In this document: in pieces, positions 50,941 to 61,928 of the stretch
How positions within the stretch are numbered: the first letter of the stretch is position 1
Layout: each line of letters begins with the position of its first letter
Source: Platynereis dumerilii
Taxonomy: Eukaryota > Annelida > Polychaeta > Phyllodocida > Nereididae
Reading direction: 5' to 3'
DNA: 64,000 nt
Assembly: GCA_026936325.1 (NCBI GenBank)
Contig: JAPTHN010000011.1
Coordinates: 26,142,501 to 26,206,500, forward strand
Made by a program: the position numbers and the translations under genes
The notes under the pieces: generated by a model
What the model was told of the DNA's origin: nothing
What the model saw: the letters and a program-made list of their open reading frames with translations, nothing else
Database searches by the model: none

Positions 50941-52628
50941 TTACAGTCCTCGTTATTTTTATGTGCAATCTTAAGTTCATTTCTTTGCTGTTGAAGTGTG
51001 ATGTCAGAGATGACTATTCTCTAGCATTGCAATTTATGTAAATTAACTACAAGCTGTGATGCCTTTTAAACTGGGTCAGGTTCCCCCGGCTTCTAGCCAA
51101 TGTGAATCAACCAAAACTGGGTGTCACAGTTTCAACACAGTGTCAGAGCACTCTAAACTTAGAGCTCAACAGGTTCACAAAATTGTGTATGTGCCGCCCT
51201 CTTGAATCCATAACAGAAACCACAATCGATCTGACTCTTGTCAGTGAGCTCTAAGAGATTTCAGATTCAGCAACTATCACTTTTTTTAAGTGAAGTGGAG
51301 TAACAATTTGGTCTGTTGAATTAGGTCTAGAATTGAATATTCAGTAACTTTTAATTGGCCAGTTTATTGTTAGAATGCTGCTATTGCTGCAAAGTGGTAC
51401 TTGTTGTGGAACTTTTTTTTTGGCGCAATCATTATTTTCCTACCCAGGGAATTGTGAGTCGTCCCTGTTTGGCAGCCAGACAGCCAAGCATGAAGACCCT
51501 CACTTCTCAGTATAAGCTTATTAAGCTTGCCCTGACCAAAATATACATTATTTGTGAAGTTGTAACAAAAAGATTAACTCTCCTCCGATGTGACAGGCAT
51601 AATTACCTGTTTCAGATCTATCAAAGCAACTGAATGAATGCTTTAGTGTTTCATTGTTGTCCGTTTGTTGTTTCAATTAGTTTCTTTCGAGAAAACCATA
51701 AACTATCATTTAAATCACGCTGGAAAAGCTGTTAAAGGATTTGAAAACTTCTGAATTGTATGGTAGCTTATGGTATACTCATTGGCAGTGCATGTGCACT
51801 CATTGATCGTTTAACATTGTTGATTACGATTTGTTTATATCTTGCTGGCAGCTCAGGTGTGCGTATGAGCACAAGTGAAGAGGTCCCTCTACCTGGACAT
51901 GACCTGACCTACTTGCATATTGATAAATGTGTCAGCTTGAGGTCATCCGATTTCTGGCAGACTCTCCAGCTGTGCTGTTCGTTTAGAGTCTGTGAGCAGA
52001 CTGGTGTCAGAGTTAAAATTGGGTCTGGAAAACCCCATGCAAGTCCGATGTCACAGCCTGTCAGCCAATGGACTCCCAGAAGAACTTTACATCACATAAT
52101 GCATGTGTTTACAAAAAATGTCAAAGCCTTTGGTTTTTAGCAAGGTCCATTGAAGTTTAAAGTTGTGAAGTTGTAAGTTTGCAGATTAATCAAATGATTC
52201 TGTGGGGATTATAACAGTTGTCTACTGTGAATGCTTATGAAGCTGCCATTTAGTCAGATTAGACTGGTGATTGCAAGTGATAGATCATTTGGATCACATC
52301 AACTGTCTTCCTTCAATATAAATGTTGAAACTGTGATGCGTAGTTTTACTGTCAGCCCATTGGCTATCAAACTGTGATGATGTGGTTGCAGGGGCTATCC
52401 CTGATAAAAGGCTTACTTTGACATTGTGTTGAAACTGTGACGCTCAGTTTTGACGGATTCACATTGGCCAGAATCCAGGGAACCTGACCCAGTTTAAAAT
52501 GACATCACAGCTTGTAGTTATTATACATACATTGCAATGCTGGAGAATAGAGTCATCTCTGAAATCACACTTCAACAGCATATATAGAAGAGAGTTGAGA
52601 TTTCCCGTAAATATGACGAGGACTGTAA
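50941..52628. mobile_element. Transposon-like element with about 200-bp inverted ends
   Basis: The left arm (50941-51150) is the diverged reverse complement of the right arm (52418-52628). Shared blocks include TTACAGTCCTCGT, TGCTGTTGAAGTGTGAT, CAGAGATGACT, AACTACAAGCTGTGATG, AAACTGGGTCAGGTTCCC and GTCACAGTTTCAACACA. The 1.3-kb interior has no convincing reading frame (a 126-codon frame at 51760-52140 has no domain). No target duplication was found, so the superfamily is unknown. Confidence 0.7.
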
Positions 52629-54181
52629 GTAACTAGGAGGGCTACTTACTTCAAGATAGCATGGATAAAAGATAATATTGCCCAATACCTGCTTGTGTAA
52701 CCATCCACTGGTCTGATTAAGAGTAACAGTTTAGTAAAAAAAAAGAAGTTAATTTAAACTTTGCCAACACAGTGAGTGGATTTTCAATTTTCTTTGTACT
52801 TTGACCTTTGAAGGAGCACCTTGGTCACTGCCTCACTGTTCAGTATCCCTATACTGGGGCACATATACATTCTACATATATCATATATCCATATAAACGT
52901 CGATATGCATAAATCAAACATTGAATGGGCCTATATAACAACAGACACATCTAATAGGCCTAAAAATCAATTAGACTGCAGGCCAACATTGAGGTCTGTG
53001 TACACAAAAGGCATACATGAGGTCACTGGCCTGTCCCCAATTACTATGAACAACAAAATCACAGCTTCTCAGCCAGCCAAACCAGGCAGGCTCTGAGGAC
53101 TTCTTCCAAGTAATCACGAAATTGCATCTGGCTGGTTCAGACAAATTCTAGAAAATCAGCTTCCAGTGCATCAGTTGTCGTCAATTTAGGAAGAAAAATG
53201 CCAATACACTGACTTCCACATATGTTCTCATTATTTTGTAACATATATATATATATGTAACACATTCAATGCACTTCATTATGTGAAGGTAGAATTCAAC
53301 AGTTTCCCAGAACTGTTGGATTTCAAAGAAAGATGGCATTTACCAATTAAAGCTTGCTAACCTATCTCTATCACCTATTGATGCAGTTTATTTGCATGCC
53401 TTACATGAAAAAAATTAGTAAATCGACAAAATATGGCTTGTATAAACTTAAGAAATGAATCAACTTCTAAAAAAAAATATTTCCACTATAACTGGGGGTG
53501 CAGCGCTACCAACATCAGTGGCATCAGCACCAAAACAGCAGTTATCGGCATCGCATCGGAGCCAATGGTCCGCATATATATCCAATGGTATCGGTATCAG
53601 AATGGAATCGATATCGGTGAAAATACAAGCATTAGTACATTTATCGCAAGTGAAAAACTGCTATCGGTGCATCCCATTCCCAGCAACTAGCATGGACGTT
53701 GGCATATATGCAAACCACATAATATATCTAGGCCTATAAAGAAATTTATCCAAGCAAAAAAGAAGTGATATTGCAAAGAATCTGAAATCGATACAGACAT
53801 ATATGTGTGCAAACATACAGCCTGGGTCATTAATCATTCACTAATGGATTGTCAAGAAACAAACTTCTGCAGTTGTGATGTTTTGTTAATATTTGAAAGG
53901 CATTGGCTATTTTAAAAACAGTTTATACAATCTCAGTGTAATAAAGGCATCATACACTTTCAGGCCTCTATCACTGTCCCATAATATCTAGAGGCTTTTA
54001 GGCCGATATGCCCGATAATATTAATTATGTCTTTTTTTAAATAGGCCTATTTATAAAACTTTACACAAGTTATAAAGGTTTGACTAAAGCCAGTAAAATA
54101 GATATATTTACATAAGTATTTCACCATCAGTGAAACACAATTTCACAAATTTCAAAAATACAAGAGAAGCTTGACTGGTGC
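52629..54181. other. Non-coding stretch with a possible short hAT-like fragment
   Basis: At about 53491-53677 a GGGGGTGCA start, many ATCGG words and a TATCGGTGCATCCC end recall hAT termini. No target duplication is visible. A short AT microsatellite lies near 53240. Nothing coding is supported. Confidence 0.35.
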
Positions 54182-54299
54182 ATGGCAGACACTTCAGGCA
54201 GGGGAGCTGAAGTAGATTATTCTTGTAGCCGCAACGACAGCAGACCGAAGGGAACGTCCAGGAGGGGGACTGTCGGTGCAGGGAACATCTCCCTGGTCG
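54182..54299 (+). CDS. Coding-like island, strand ambiguous
   Basis: The stretch is clearly more GC-rich than its neighbours. On the plus strand an ATG at 54182 opens 39 codons (start MADTSGRGAEVDYSCSRNDS) ending at a canonical GTGAGT donor at 54300, as a first coding exon would. On the minus strand an open stretch of about 50 codons ends in a stop near 54207 (LTDQGDVPCTDSPPPGRSLR within it) and can be entered in phase after an AG at about 54331. That would make it a last exon for the minus-strand exon at 57386. No downstream plus-strand exon was found. Neither reading matches a family I know. Confidence 0.3.
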
Positions 54300-56847
54300 G
54301 TGAGTATACTATCTCTGTCCAGATCTAGATCGTGAAGCCGACATTCAAATGTTGATAACAGGATAAGGCATTCAAATTAGGCCTATGCTTAATTAGGCAA
54401 ACAAATCGGCAGTCATTGTCTGGCAAACACATCTAAGACCCACAATTAGTGGCCATACAGACCTGACAATACACACATAAATTAACCAAGGTCAATTATA
54501 AGAATGGTATACATGGACTTGAAAGAAATGCCAAAACAAATTGCAAGATCTGCCAGATCAATTGGCGATGGCATTGTTTAGCATTGTACATACTTTGAAG
54601 TTGCATGAAATAAAATTTCCATTTGTCTTAGGAAAGTTCATGCATTGCAACTTTGGCAAAGAAAAGAAGACGAAAATATTTCAAATCCCAAGCCTGACAT
54701 TAAGTTCAAGTTACATTATAGGCCTACTGGCAATACTTTACCTCTAGTCTAGGCCTAGTACCTAATACCCTATAATGTATTTATAGCTGTTCTGCACAGG
54801 CCTATTGTTGTGACCCAAGCTTTGGAGTACATTATAAAACAGGCCTAAAGCAACAGTACTTATAAACGGCACAGATGGCAGTGCATCATGACACAGCTAT
54901 AGGCCTAGCCACAACGGAATTTCAATGATTGAAAAAAAAAAAACTTTTCTCATTTGTGCAGAGCTCAGAAGTTGTGAAGCAAGAATCACATTTAACAATG
55001 CAATGCAGAAGAATTTCACAGACACTGCTGGATCTTCTTCGAAATGTGATATAATATGTATTTTATTGAAAATGTATGTAACTGTTCCTTAGGCCTACTT
55101 TGCATGCCAATAATCGATTGCTCATCATTCTTAGAAATACCTCGTAATTGGATTCCACCATATAAACAGGCAATTGCGTACATTAGCTGGCCCCTGGACC
55201 AGCAGATATTCAGTTAGTGCACAACAATACAATCCAGGTACGTGTCAATTATCTCATGCTGCTTACATAATTCGCTCAATTGTTTTGACATCAAGCTGCT
55301 GACTAGCTTAGCATTTTATTGCACAACTAATTAACAAAACATTCGAAATTTGTCGTCTGCTTTTTATGATTTCAAGGCCTTGTAAACAAAGTGCTGCTAA
55401 ACACCAAGGTGCACCAAGTTCAACTCCAGCAGCTTCATGCAGCATGCAGGCTTCTTTTGGTAAACATCAGCACTACCATCCCAAATGAAACGATTTGAAG
55501 GCCAACAATCTTATAACTACTGCACTACTGCAGCTTCCCTGAACAAAATAATTAAATATGCCATACCTGTGATTATGCATTGCTTGAACAAGTCGATAAA
55601 ACATGACTTCATGAGGCAGGTATCACGAAAACTTAAGAGACATGGATAAAGGAGTTGTGCAGGACAATAAAAGCATCCGAAGCAGTTGTTGGGGTAAAGC
55701 TGTCATGCTTGACTGACTCCACACCATCACAACACCCGGCAGGTGCAACCCACGTGCAATAGAACGCCATCTGCCAACCCATCTCATTTGCATATTCATT
55801 ACCATATTCATATTCTACCAATGATATCAATTTATTCGTGTGTGACTGCTGCATGATCAGTGTGATATCATTTTATGAATTGATCATATTTTTATCTTTC
55901 TTAAGAAAATTGATACAACTGATGAAGTTTTGGTCCAAAAATCCATAGCGTAAAGAAGAGCTCAGTTTAATGAATATAGGCCTAAAATAGGTTGAAGACC
56001 ACCTGAAGTTTTAGCAAACTTTTTTACTTCACCTATTCAAGTCACGACTCATGAGTTATGAAAAATCAATGTTATAGGCAACGTAGGCCGAAATTCAATC
56101 TTTTGGCCTACCTGTTCCTATAGAGGCCTATATGCAGACTTTCAACTTGAGCTTGATAAAACTAAATGCTGGACTGCTGGATGCTTGCAGCCTGTGGAAC
56201 ATTTTGCAGGCCATCCAAGTCTCCACAAGACTGCTTTACCTTTAAGGATTGCACTGCAGTCTCTAGGAATTGGCCATTGCAAATGAGCACAAGCAGCATG
56301 CAAATGATCAAGATATGGATGAGAATTTTTTATGATTCTTGGCAATGAGATTGAATAACTAAATAAATGGTTATCATCTGTAGTCATCAGTGCCTGCTTA
56401 AATTAAGTGCTTAATTGTGTTATGATTCATGACAATAACATTGAATAACAAAGAACATACCGGTATCATGTGTTTTTAATTCTAAGTCATCAATGCCTGT
56501 TGAAAATTATCGAGTGGAAATGAGAGAAACAGGACAAAACAATATCACACATTTAGGTAATTGATCACATGAATATGAAAAAATTATGCAACCTATGTCA
56601 ACATTTTTACAAGAAAGACCAATTTCTGGAGTCCGTCTGATATGCTTGTCATCGGCAAAAACTACCAGAAGACCTGGAGTCCAGTGCAATCCTATATTTC
56701 CTGTTATGTTTCTCAATTTTGGCCAAGGCTGATTTTATTTTCTGAATTCTGTAACAGGACATGGGCATCAGTTTGCACTTTCACATAGACATCTAGACAG
56801 ACAGAAAGATAATCAGACAGAAAGAAAGAAAGAAAGAAAGATATATG

Positions 56848-56925
<78 letters not shown>

Positions 56926-57187
56926 CAGATAGATAGACAGACAGCTACATAGAACTTCAAGACCTTATGATTTGGACGGCTTATCAAACTGTCAAATAAT
57001 GAATCATTATGAATGTTATGAATCTTGCCAAGAGATTTTAAAGTCTCAAACAGTTGAGATATTTTCCAAATGAATTTTTCAGAGACAAAGGGTAACAATA
57101 CCCATTTTTTTTAAAGTTAGGCATGAGGAAAGCTGTATTAAATGTTGAGCCACAAAGAGGACCTAAAGAGCATATAAAACAGTGGAA
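54300..57187. other. Non-coding stretch with a tetranucleotide microsatellite
   Basis: AT-rich, with many AGGCCTA words. No supported exon on either strand. The ATAG microsatellite at 56819-56945 is listed separately. Confidence 0.45.
56819..56945. repeat. AGAA and ATAG/ACAG microsatellite
   Basis: A run of AAAG units passes into about 24 copies of ATAG and then mixed ACAG units. The long LSIY-rich frame on the minus strand here is an artefact of the repeat. Confidence 0.95.
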
Positions 57188-57376
57188 CACTCTAAAAAAT
57201 GGTGGGACAAAATTGTTTTTTTAGATTCAAAATGGTTTTTTGAAAAACCAAATTTCAATGCAAAACCAACATGGATTTTTAAAAAAATCCATGTTGGTTT
57301 TTTGCATTGAAATTTGGTTTTTCAAAAAACCATTTTGAATCTAAAAAACCAATTTTGTCTGAAATTTTTCAGAGTG
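57188..57376. mobile_element. Foldback MITE, family F1, copy 2
   Basis: Very similar to the copy at 49751-49937, with the same CACTCT/AGAGTG ends and about 90-bp complementary arms. TA is present outside the right end but not the left, so the target duplication has decayed. Its right end lies nine bases beyond the donor of the predicted exon at 57386-57548. Confidence 0.87.
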
Positions 57377-57385
57377 TATACATAC

Positions 57386-57548
57386 AGTGGAAGGACAACG
57401 TGACATTGAGGTAGTCCTTTCTCGCATGCAGCTTCCAGTAGCCTTCTACCTGTCTTGACAGCTCCTGACAGAGCAGGAGCAACATGCCTTCTCTCAGATG
57501 GTCCTCAAGGTGCTTACACATGTACACGTAGCATCTCTTAAATAAGCA
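57386..57548 (-). CDS. Internal exon of an unidentified minus-strand gene
   Basis: A strong acceptor on the minus strand (pyrimidine run, TTTCTGCAG) at 57549 opens 54 codons plus one base, closing at a GTATGT donor at 57385. The peptide looks like a folded, helical protein (CKHLEDHLREGMLLLLCQEL, then VEGYWKLHARKDYLNVTL) and has no repeat-like composition. I do not recognise it; a helical-bundle protein is as far as sequence allows. It ends in phase 1. The minus-strand reading at about 54207-54331 can accept that phase. The exon is squeezed between the MITE at 57188-57376 and the LTR element starting at 57613. Confidence 0.45.
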
Positions 57549-57612
57549 CTGCAGAAACAGGCAAATTGGACCCATTAAGGTCATTTATAAGTGGCATCAC
57601 AGGTGAAAATAT

Positions 57613-58986
57613 TGTTATGCCTCAGGGAGGGTGAGGGAGAAATTAGGAATAAATCCAGGAAAACAGTTAAATAATTTATTAATAAATCAGGAGTTGAATC
57701 TCATTTTTACAGAAGAATCGGAGTACGGAAATATGTGACTCAAGTGTCAATTTCTGCCAATCAGTCAGATGGATAAATTCTCGGAAAATCCAAAGTCTAA
57801 ATTTGGCTTAAATTCATAGAAAGTCTGGTCCAGATTGATTCTCCGTGATATGACGGAGGCGGAGGCTTGTCATCAATTCTCCGTGATGAGGCGGAGGCTT
57901 GTCATCAATTCTCCGTGATATGACGGAGGCTTGTCATCAATTCTCCGTGATGAGGCGGAGGCTTGTCATCAATTCTCCGTGATATGACGGAGGCTTGTCA
58001 TCAATTCTCCGTGATATGACGGAGGCTTGTCATCAATTCTCCGTGATATGACGGAGGCGGAAGCCAAAGTTTCCAAAGTTTGAGAGTTTATTAGTTTTTC
58101 TCCATTTCCTCAATTTCCCAAGTGGCTCTCCGTGATATGACGGAGGCGGAGGCAGTTCTCCGTGATATGACGGAGGCAGTTCACCGTGATATAATGGAGG
58201 CAGAGGCAGTTCTCCGTGATATGACGGAGGCAGAAGTCAAATCCTCCAAAATTCTTGAAATTAATATTTATTTTTAGAAGGGACTTATTTATTCCATTTT
58301 CCTTGGCCAATATTTCCTAGTGTCCTGATGACTCCATATTGGGACAGAGGCCTCTCCGAGCAGATGCGGAGGCCGCTCCGTGATATGACGGAGGCCTCTC
58401 CGTGATACGACGGAGGCAGCGGAGAAGACTCTTAAATTTTCCAAAATTGTCAAATTTCTCAAAATTAGCTAAATTTCACAAAATTTCTCCATTTTGTTTC
58501 CAGTCAAATGTTTCAGAAGAGTTCCATTGATCCAAATGATGATTTTCTCAGAAAAATGCATTTTATTGAATTTTTGACAATTTTTGTAACTTTGGTCAGA
58601 GCTCCTTCCCCTTCAAAATCCAGATCCAGAATGAACGGTTTGCCGTGCGACGCTCTCTTTTATTGGCTCTCGAGGGTCATGTGATACACGAGACTTCACG
58701 AATCCAACATGGACGCCGTTGAAATGTTTGGTTCACATTTGGCAAAGTTTTTAGCTTCTCTTGGATATATTAGGCCTTGACAATGACTGACAGGTAACTG
58801 AAATTGTTTATTAAATTGTTCTGGACGATTCTCGATAGTTTTTCAGTGGTGCCCGGTCGTTTTCGGGCCAGCAGAAGTGCCCGAAGTGAGCCATTTTCGG
58901 CGCCGACAATTATTTACAATGCGGCGATCTGTCAGATTTCGTGCGAAGCGCTGGTTTATTTAATTTCTTGAAGTCTGTGCGTAACA
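57613..58986 (-). repeat. 3' LTR (of the minus-strand element)
   Basis: Bounded by TGTTA and TAACA. Nearly identical to 61929-63292. It contains a tandem array of about ten CTCCGTGATATGACGGAG palindromes and variants (57840-58060, 58126-58230, 58360-58410), some in 32-bp units. Confidence 0.92.
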
Positions 58987-58998
58987 TTCCCCCCACCT
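58987..58998 (-). other. Polypurine tract
   Basis: AGGTGGGGGGAA on the minus strand directly abuts the 3' LTR, the position where plus-strand DNA synthesis is primed in LTR retroelements. Confidence 0.8.
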
Positions 58999-59255
58999 AA
59001 AAAGGGGCTACCTTTTGATAAAATTGTCAGCACAGGTGCAGCATCTGGCGCAGTTCCAAAATGTTACTTCTAATTTCTTAATTTTCAGATTTTTCAGAAT
59101 ATTTGAACGTGAAGATTCAGAATTTGTGTGATTTCCAAATCAAGTGAATCATCTGATTGAAATTTATTCATCCACGACAAGTAGTCATGCAACAAAGTCT
59201 TTTGCCAGAGCTCATCCTTTGAAGTTAGAGCTCATTCTGTCCTTGAGTTCTTCTT

Positions 59256-59906
59256 TTAGACACTGGTTGCACAACTGGCAACGTAATCTCGAACGTTGTC
59301 CTTCATTTGGTACCAGTACAGTTTATCTGACACTCTTGGATGCTCGTCATTAGACCTTTTCGGATCGCCACCAATTCCATTTCGTGGGGCAACCCGCGAG
59401 TTCTTGTTTAGCTTGGCGTCACAATTAATGTCAAGGTCACCTGTTGGTGCTTCTTCTATGTCTCCTGTGTTGATTCCAAGAGTTGATTTTGTGACACATA
59501 TGTTAACTGTTTCTTGTTCCTCCTGTTTCACGTTTATCGGTTTTGTTAGTAAAACTCCACATTTCCGATTTATCAGTTTTGTTTCATTTTTCAATTCACC
59601 CGGCCCCAGTGAATAATGCTTGGACTCTTCCATCAGTTTCAAGTCTATAAAATGTATATCATCAACTTCGCGATATAATTCTTCATCTAAATTTTCTTTT
59701 TCAGGATGAACTTCAGTGACATCTTGGATTCTGCGAATATGTGGTGTATCTTCAATCTCTTTTACACCACGCTGTGGATGAATCTCGTCAAAGGAATTTG
59801 ACATGCTGCTATTTCTGTCAGTTAACTGCTTTGCTTCTTTACGTTGTGAAGTTTCAGGTTCATGGGCTATCTTATTTCCTCGTACACTGAACTCATGTTT
59901 ACCCAC
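59256..59906 (-). pseudogene. Retrotransposon frame with integrase-like remnant
   Basis: An open frame downstream of the protease in the retroelement. Most of it is acidic, low in motifs and not recognised. Near its end WYQMKDNVRDYVASC resembles the stretch of the integrase zinc-binding region (family pattern YWxxMxxDVxxYVxSC). It is treated as a fossil part of pol. Confidence 0.5.
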
Positions 59907-59915
59907 ATCTATCCT

Positions 59916-60353
59916 TCATCCATGAGCCAGCAAGAAGTCATATCCAATTATTCCCTCATTGTGTATGTCAGCCACAATGACTTCATGATTCACAGCAACA
60001 GGACCCAACTGAATCCGCACATTCAGTATCCCATGGGAATGTAATGGTGCTCCATTGGCCAACCTCAATTTCCAATTCTTCATTTTCTTAAGGCTGCCGC
60101 CACCACCAGAACAAATTTTCCTGTATGTTGCTTTGGATATCAAAGAAAAAGAAGCTCCAGTATCGACCAGAAATTGGATAGGAGTACCACTCGCGACTCC
60201 TTCAACAGTCATTCTATTTCCAATTCTGCGAATTGAGCATATTCCCTCCACAGTTTCAACAGTTTTCTTTACAATATGTGAAGTTCCCCGTTCCTCCTCA
60301 TCAAAGTTTATAAAGTTAGGTTTGGTCACCTCAGGACCGGTCGAGATGACCAC
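59916..60353 (-). CDS. Retrotransposon protease part
   Basis: Retropepsin-like aspartic protease region of the LTR element. The active-site motif FLVDTGASFSLIS is followed by IIGYDFLLAHG, the usual second motif. It follows gag in a neighbouring frame, as is common in Ty3/gypsy elements, where gag-pol is made by frameshifting or read-through. Fossil element; no host function is implied. Confidence 0.82.
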   Translation of the reverse strand: MVISTGPEVTKPNFINFDEEERGTSHIVKKTVETVEGICSIRRIGNRMTVEGVASGTPIQFLVDTGASFSLISKATYRKICSGGGGSLKKMKNWKLRLANGAPLHSHGILNVRIQLGPVAVNHEVIVADIHNEGIIGYDFLLAHG

Positions 60354-60355
60354 TT

Positions 60356-61450
60356 CTAGTTTAAATCTTCAAATTCTTCATTTCCAGAAGCTTCGTCTTC
60401 AATGCCACGAATCCTAACTTGACGTTGAGGACATCTTGTTGATATGTGGCCATTTTCTCCACATTTGTAGCAAGTCACTTCTTGCTTTGATTTTACTTGA
60501 GTTTCTCTTTCAAGAAATTTTGTTAGCATTTCATTAATTTGTTCAACTGCAACTTTCAGTTCTTGACAAATTTCTGTCTCTTCAGACTTATTTCGTTCAA
60601 CAGAGTTTAATTTTTGTCCTGCTTTAATTCTTGGCCGCTGTCTGCTGTCTTGCTCAACCTTGTTCACATAACTTTTGCTGCGTTCTGCTTTTCTGACAGA
60701 CTCTCGCTGAATATTGCGGAATTCATCATGCTCATAGACTAAGGCTACTGCCTCATCCGATGTTTCCGGCGATTTAAGATAATCTACGAAATACTTCAGA
60801 TCATCATCCTCAAGTCCCTCAAAGAACTGTCTCAACATCATCTCCTCCATGACCCTGGTGCTCAGTCCTTCTGGATAGGCTCGACGGACAAGGTATTTCA
60901 AGTCTGCAGCAAATTCTCTGAGACTTTTGCCTCTCTTCATACGTCTGTTATAGAACTGTCTTACTTTGGTTTGTCGAGTCTCATTTGTGAAGAATCTCTT
61001 CTGGAGTTCATGCATCAGTTCATGATAGTCCCGGAGTACAAATGGTTCCAACTCGAACGCGTATTCAGCAGCTTCTCCCTGAAGACTGACCATAAGATGT
61101 TGTAGCTTCTCATCCTCGTCCCAACCTCTTGTTATGGCTTCAAATTGCCTCTGGAACGTCTGCCACTTTTTCTTCCCATCAAACGTTGGTAGCGTGATCT
61201 TGGGTGCAGGTATCCGATTAGAGTGACGGACAGGCCTTCTGCTTTGAGGAGGTGATCGAGGATCGTATCCATATTCATTTTCAGTAGTGGGATCTCTCCA
61301 CCCAACTGAAGGTCCTTCTCCACGACTCATTCCCTCTGAAGAGTGACGTCTGCTATCATTTCCTCGAGGACCTGAGTCCTCCTTGGGTGACAACTCTGCT
61401 GAGCCCAGTCCAGTTCTTAAGTTTTGGCTTCTTGTACGAATACCTTCCAT
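60356..61450 (-). CDS. Retrotransposon gag part
   Basis: A frame of 364 codons with a basic, disordered start, then a retrotransposon capsid-type region (LPTFDGKKKWQTFQRQFEA, SLREFAADLKYLVRRAYPE). It ends with one CCHC zinc knuckle (CYKCGENGHISTRC). This is the structural protein part of the LTR element, which packages its RNA. It looks open throughout. Fossil element. Confidence 0.88.
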   Translation of the reverse strand: MEGIRTRSQNLRTGLGSAELSPKEDSGPRGNDSRRHSSEGMSRGEGPSVGWRDPTTENEYGYDPRSPPQSRRPVRHSNRIPAPKITLPTFDGKKKWQTFQRQFEAITRGWDEDEKLQHLMVSLQGEAAEYAFELEPFVLRDYHELMHELQKRFFTNETRQTKVRQFYNRRMKRGKSLREFAADLKYLVRRAYPEGLSTRVMEEMMLRQFFEGLEDDDLKYFVDYLKSPETSDEAVALVYEHDEFRNIQRESVRKAERSKSYVNKVEQDSRQRPRIKAGQKLNSVERNKSEETEICQELKVAVEQINEMLTKFLERETQVKSKQEVTCYKCGENGHISTRCPQRQVRIRGIEDEASGNEEFEDLN

Positions 61451-61453
61451 TAC

Positions 61454-61513
61454 TTAATTTTTTTTTTAATTTTTTTTTTTTTTTTTTTTTAATTTTTTTT
61501 TTTTTTTTTTTTA
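61454..61513. repeat. Long T-rich (A-rich on minus) homopolymer tract
   Basis: About 60 bases of nearly pure T on the plus strand immediately upstream of gag on the minus strand. It separates gag from the small upstream frame. Its length may be unreliable in an assembly. Confidence 0.9.
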
Positions 61514-61528
61514 CTAATTTCAGTTAAT

Positions 61529-61810
61529 TTATTTATTGTCTATCCGGACCGTCTGTTGCTTGAATCTATTGAGGATTGAGGAATGTAAGTGATGGAATGA
61601 CTGCACGTTTCTGATGAAAGTCTGTTGCTCCTTGAGCTCCTGATAATCAATGTAGTAAAAAACGTCAAGGCACCTATGGCAGATTCCATCATATTTCAAG
61701 AGCACATCACAGTTCTCACATACCACTCCGATTCTCCTTGATCCATCCTTCATTATGCAGAGAATCAACTCAGAACGTTCAGGAATATGGTCCAATTGCT
61801 CTTCCATCAT
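61529..61810 (-). CDS. Small frame between primer site and gag in the retroelement
   Basis: From an ATG at 61810 the minus strand is open for about 93 codons (start MMEEQLDHIPERSELIL). It contains CENCDVLLKYDGICHRC, a four-cysteine C-x2-C...C-x2-C pattern that could bind zinc. Ty3/gypsy elements do not normally have a separate frame here. I do not recognise the protein. The open frame continues upstream without an ATG into the primer-binding site. Confidence 0.45.
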   Translation of the reverse strand: MMEEQLDHIPERSELILCIMKDGSRRIGVVCENCDVLLKYDGICHRCLDVFYYIDYQELKEQQTFIRNVQSFHHLHSSILNRFKQQTVRIDNK

Positions 61811-61908
61811 TTGATTCTCCCCCACTTTGTCTCTTATTCCAGTCAATAAAGTTCTTGTACAAACAACTGGCGTGTTTATTATTCGATCACTGGATGTCTT
61901 TATGTGAC

Positions 61909-61926
61909 ATCCCACCGCTGCCACCA
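61909..61926 (-). other. Primer-binding site, tRNA-Leu type
   Basis: TGGTGGCAGCGGTGGGAT on the minus strand, two bases inside the 5' LTR. It is complementary to the 3' end of animal tRNA-Leu of the AAG/TAG type including CCA (from my memory of those tRNAs). It marks where reverse transcription starts and fixes the element's orientation. Confidence 0.82.
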
Positions 61927-61928
61927 AA

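Noticed and set aside
51760-52140. 126-codon plus-strand frame inside the long-inverted-repeat element
   Set aside because: No transposase motif and composition like surrounding non-coding sequence.
56793-57098. LSIY-repeat minus-strand frame
   Set aside because: Translation of the ATAG microsatellite.
58110-58310. HITENCL-repeat minus-strand frame, also at 62427-62627
   Set aside because: Translation of the palindrome array in the LTRs, not a protein gene.
57840-58410. Regularly spaced short palindromes considered as a CRISPR-like array
   Set aside because: Units are contiguous or share the same spacer, lie inside a retrotransposon LTR in a eukaryotic genome, and have no cas genes.
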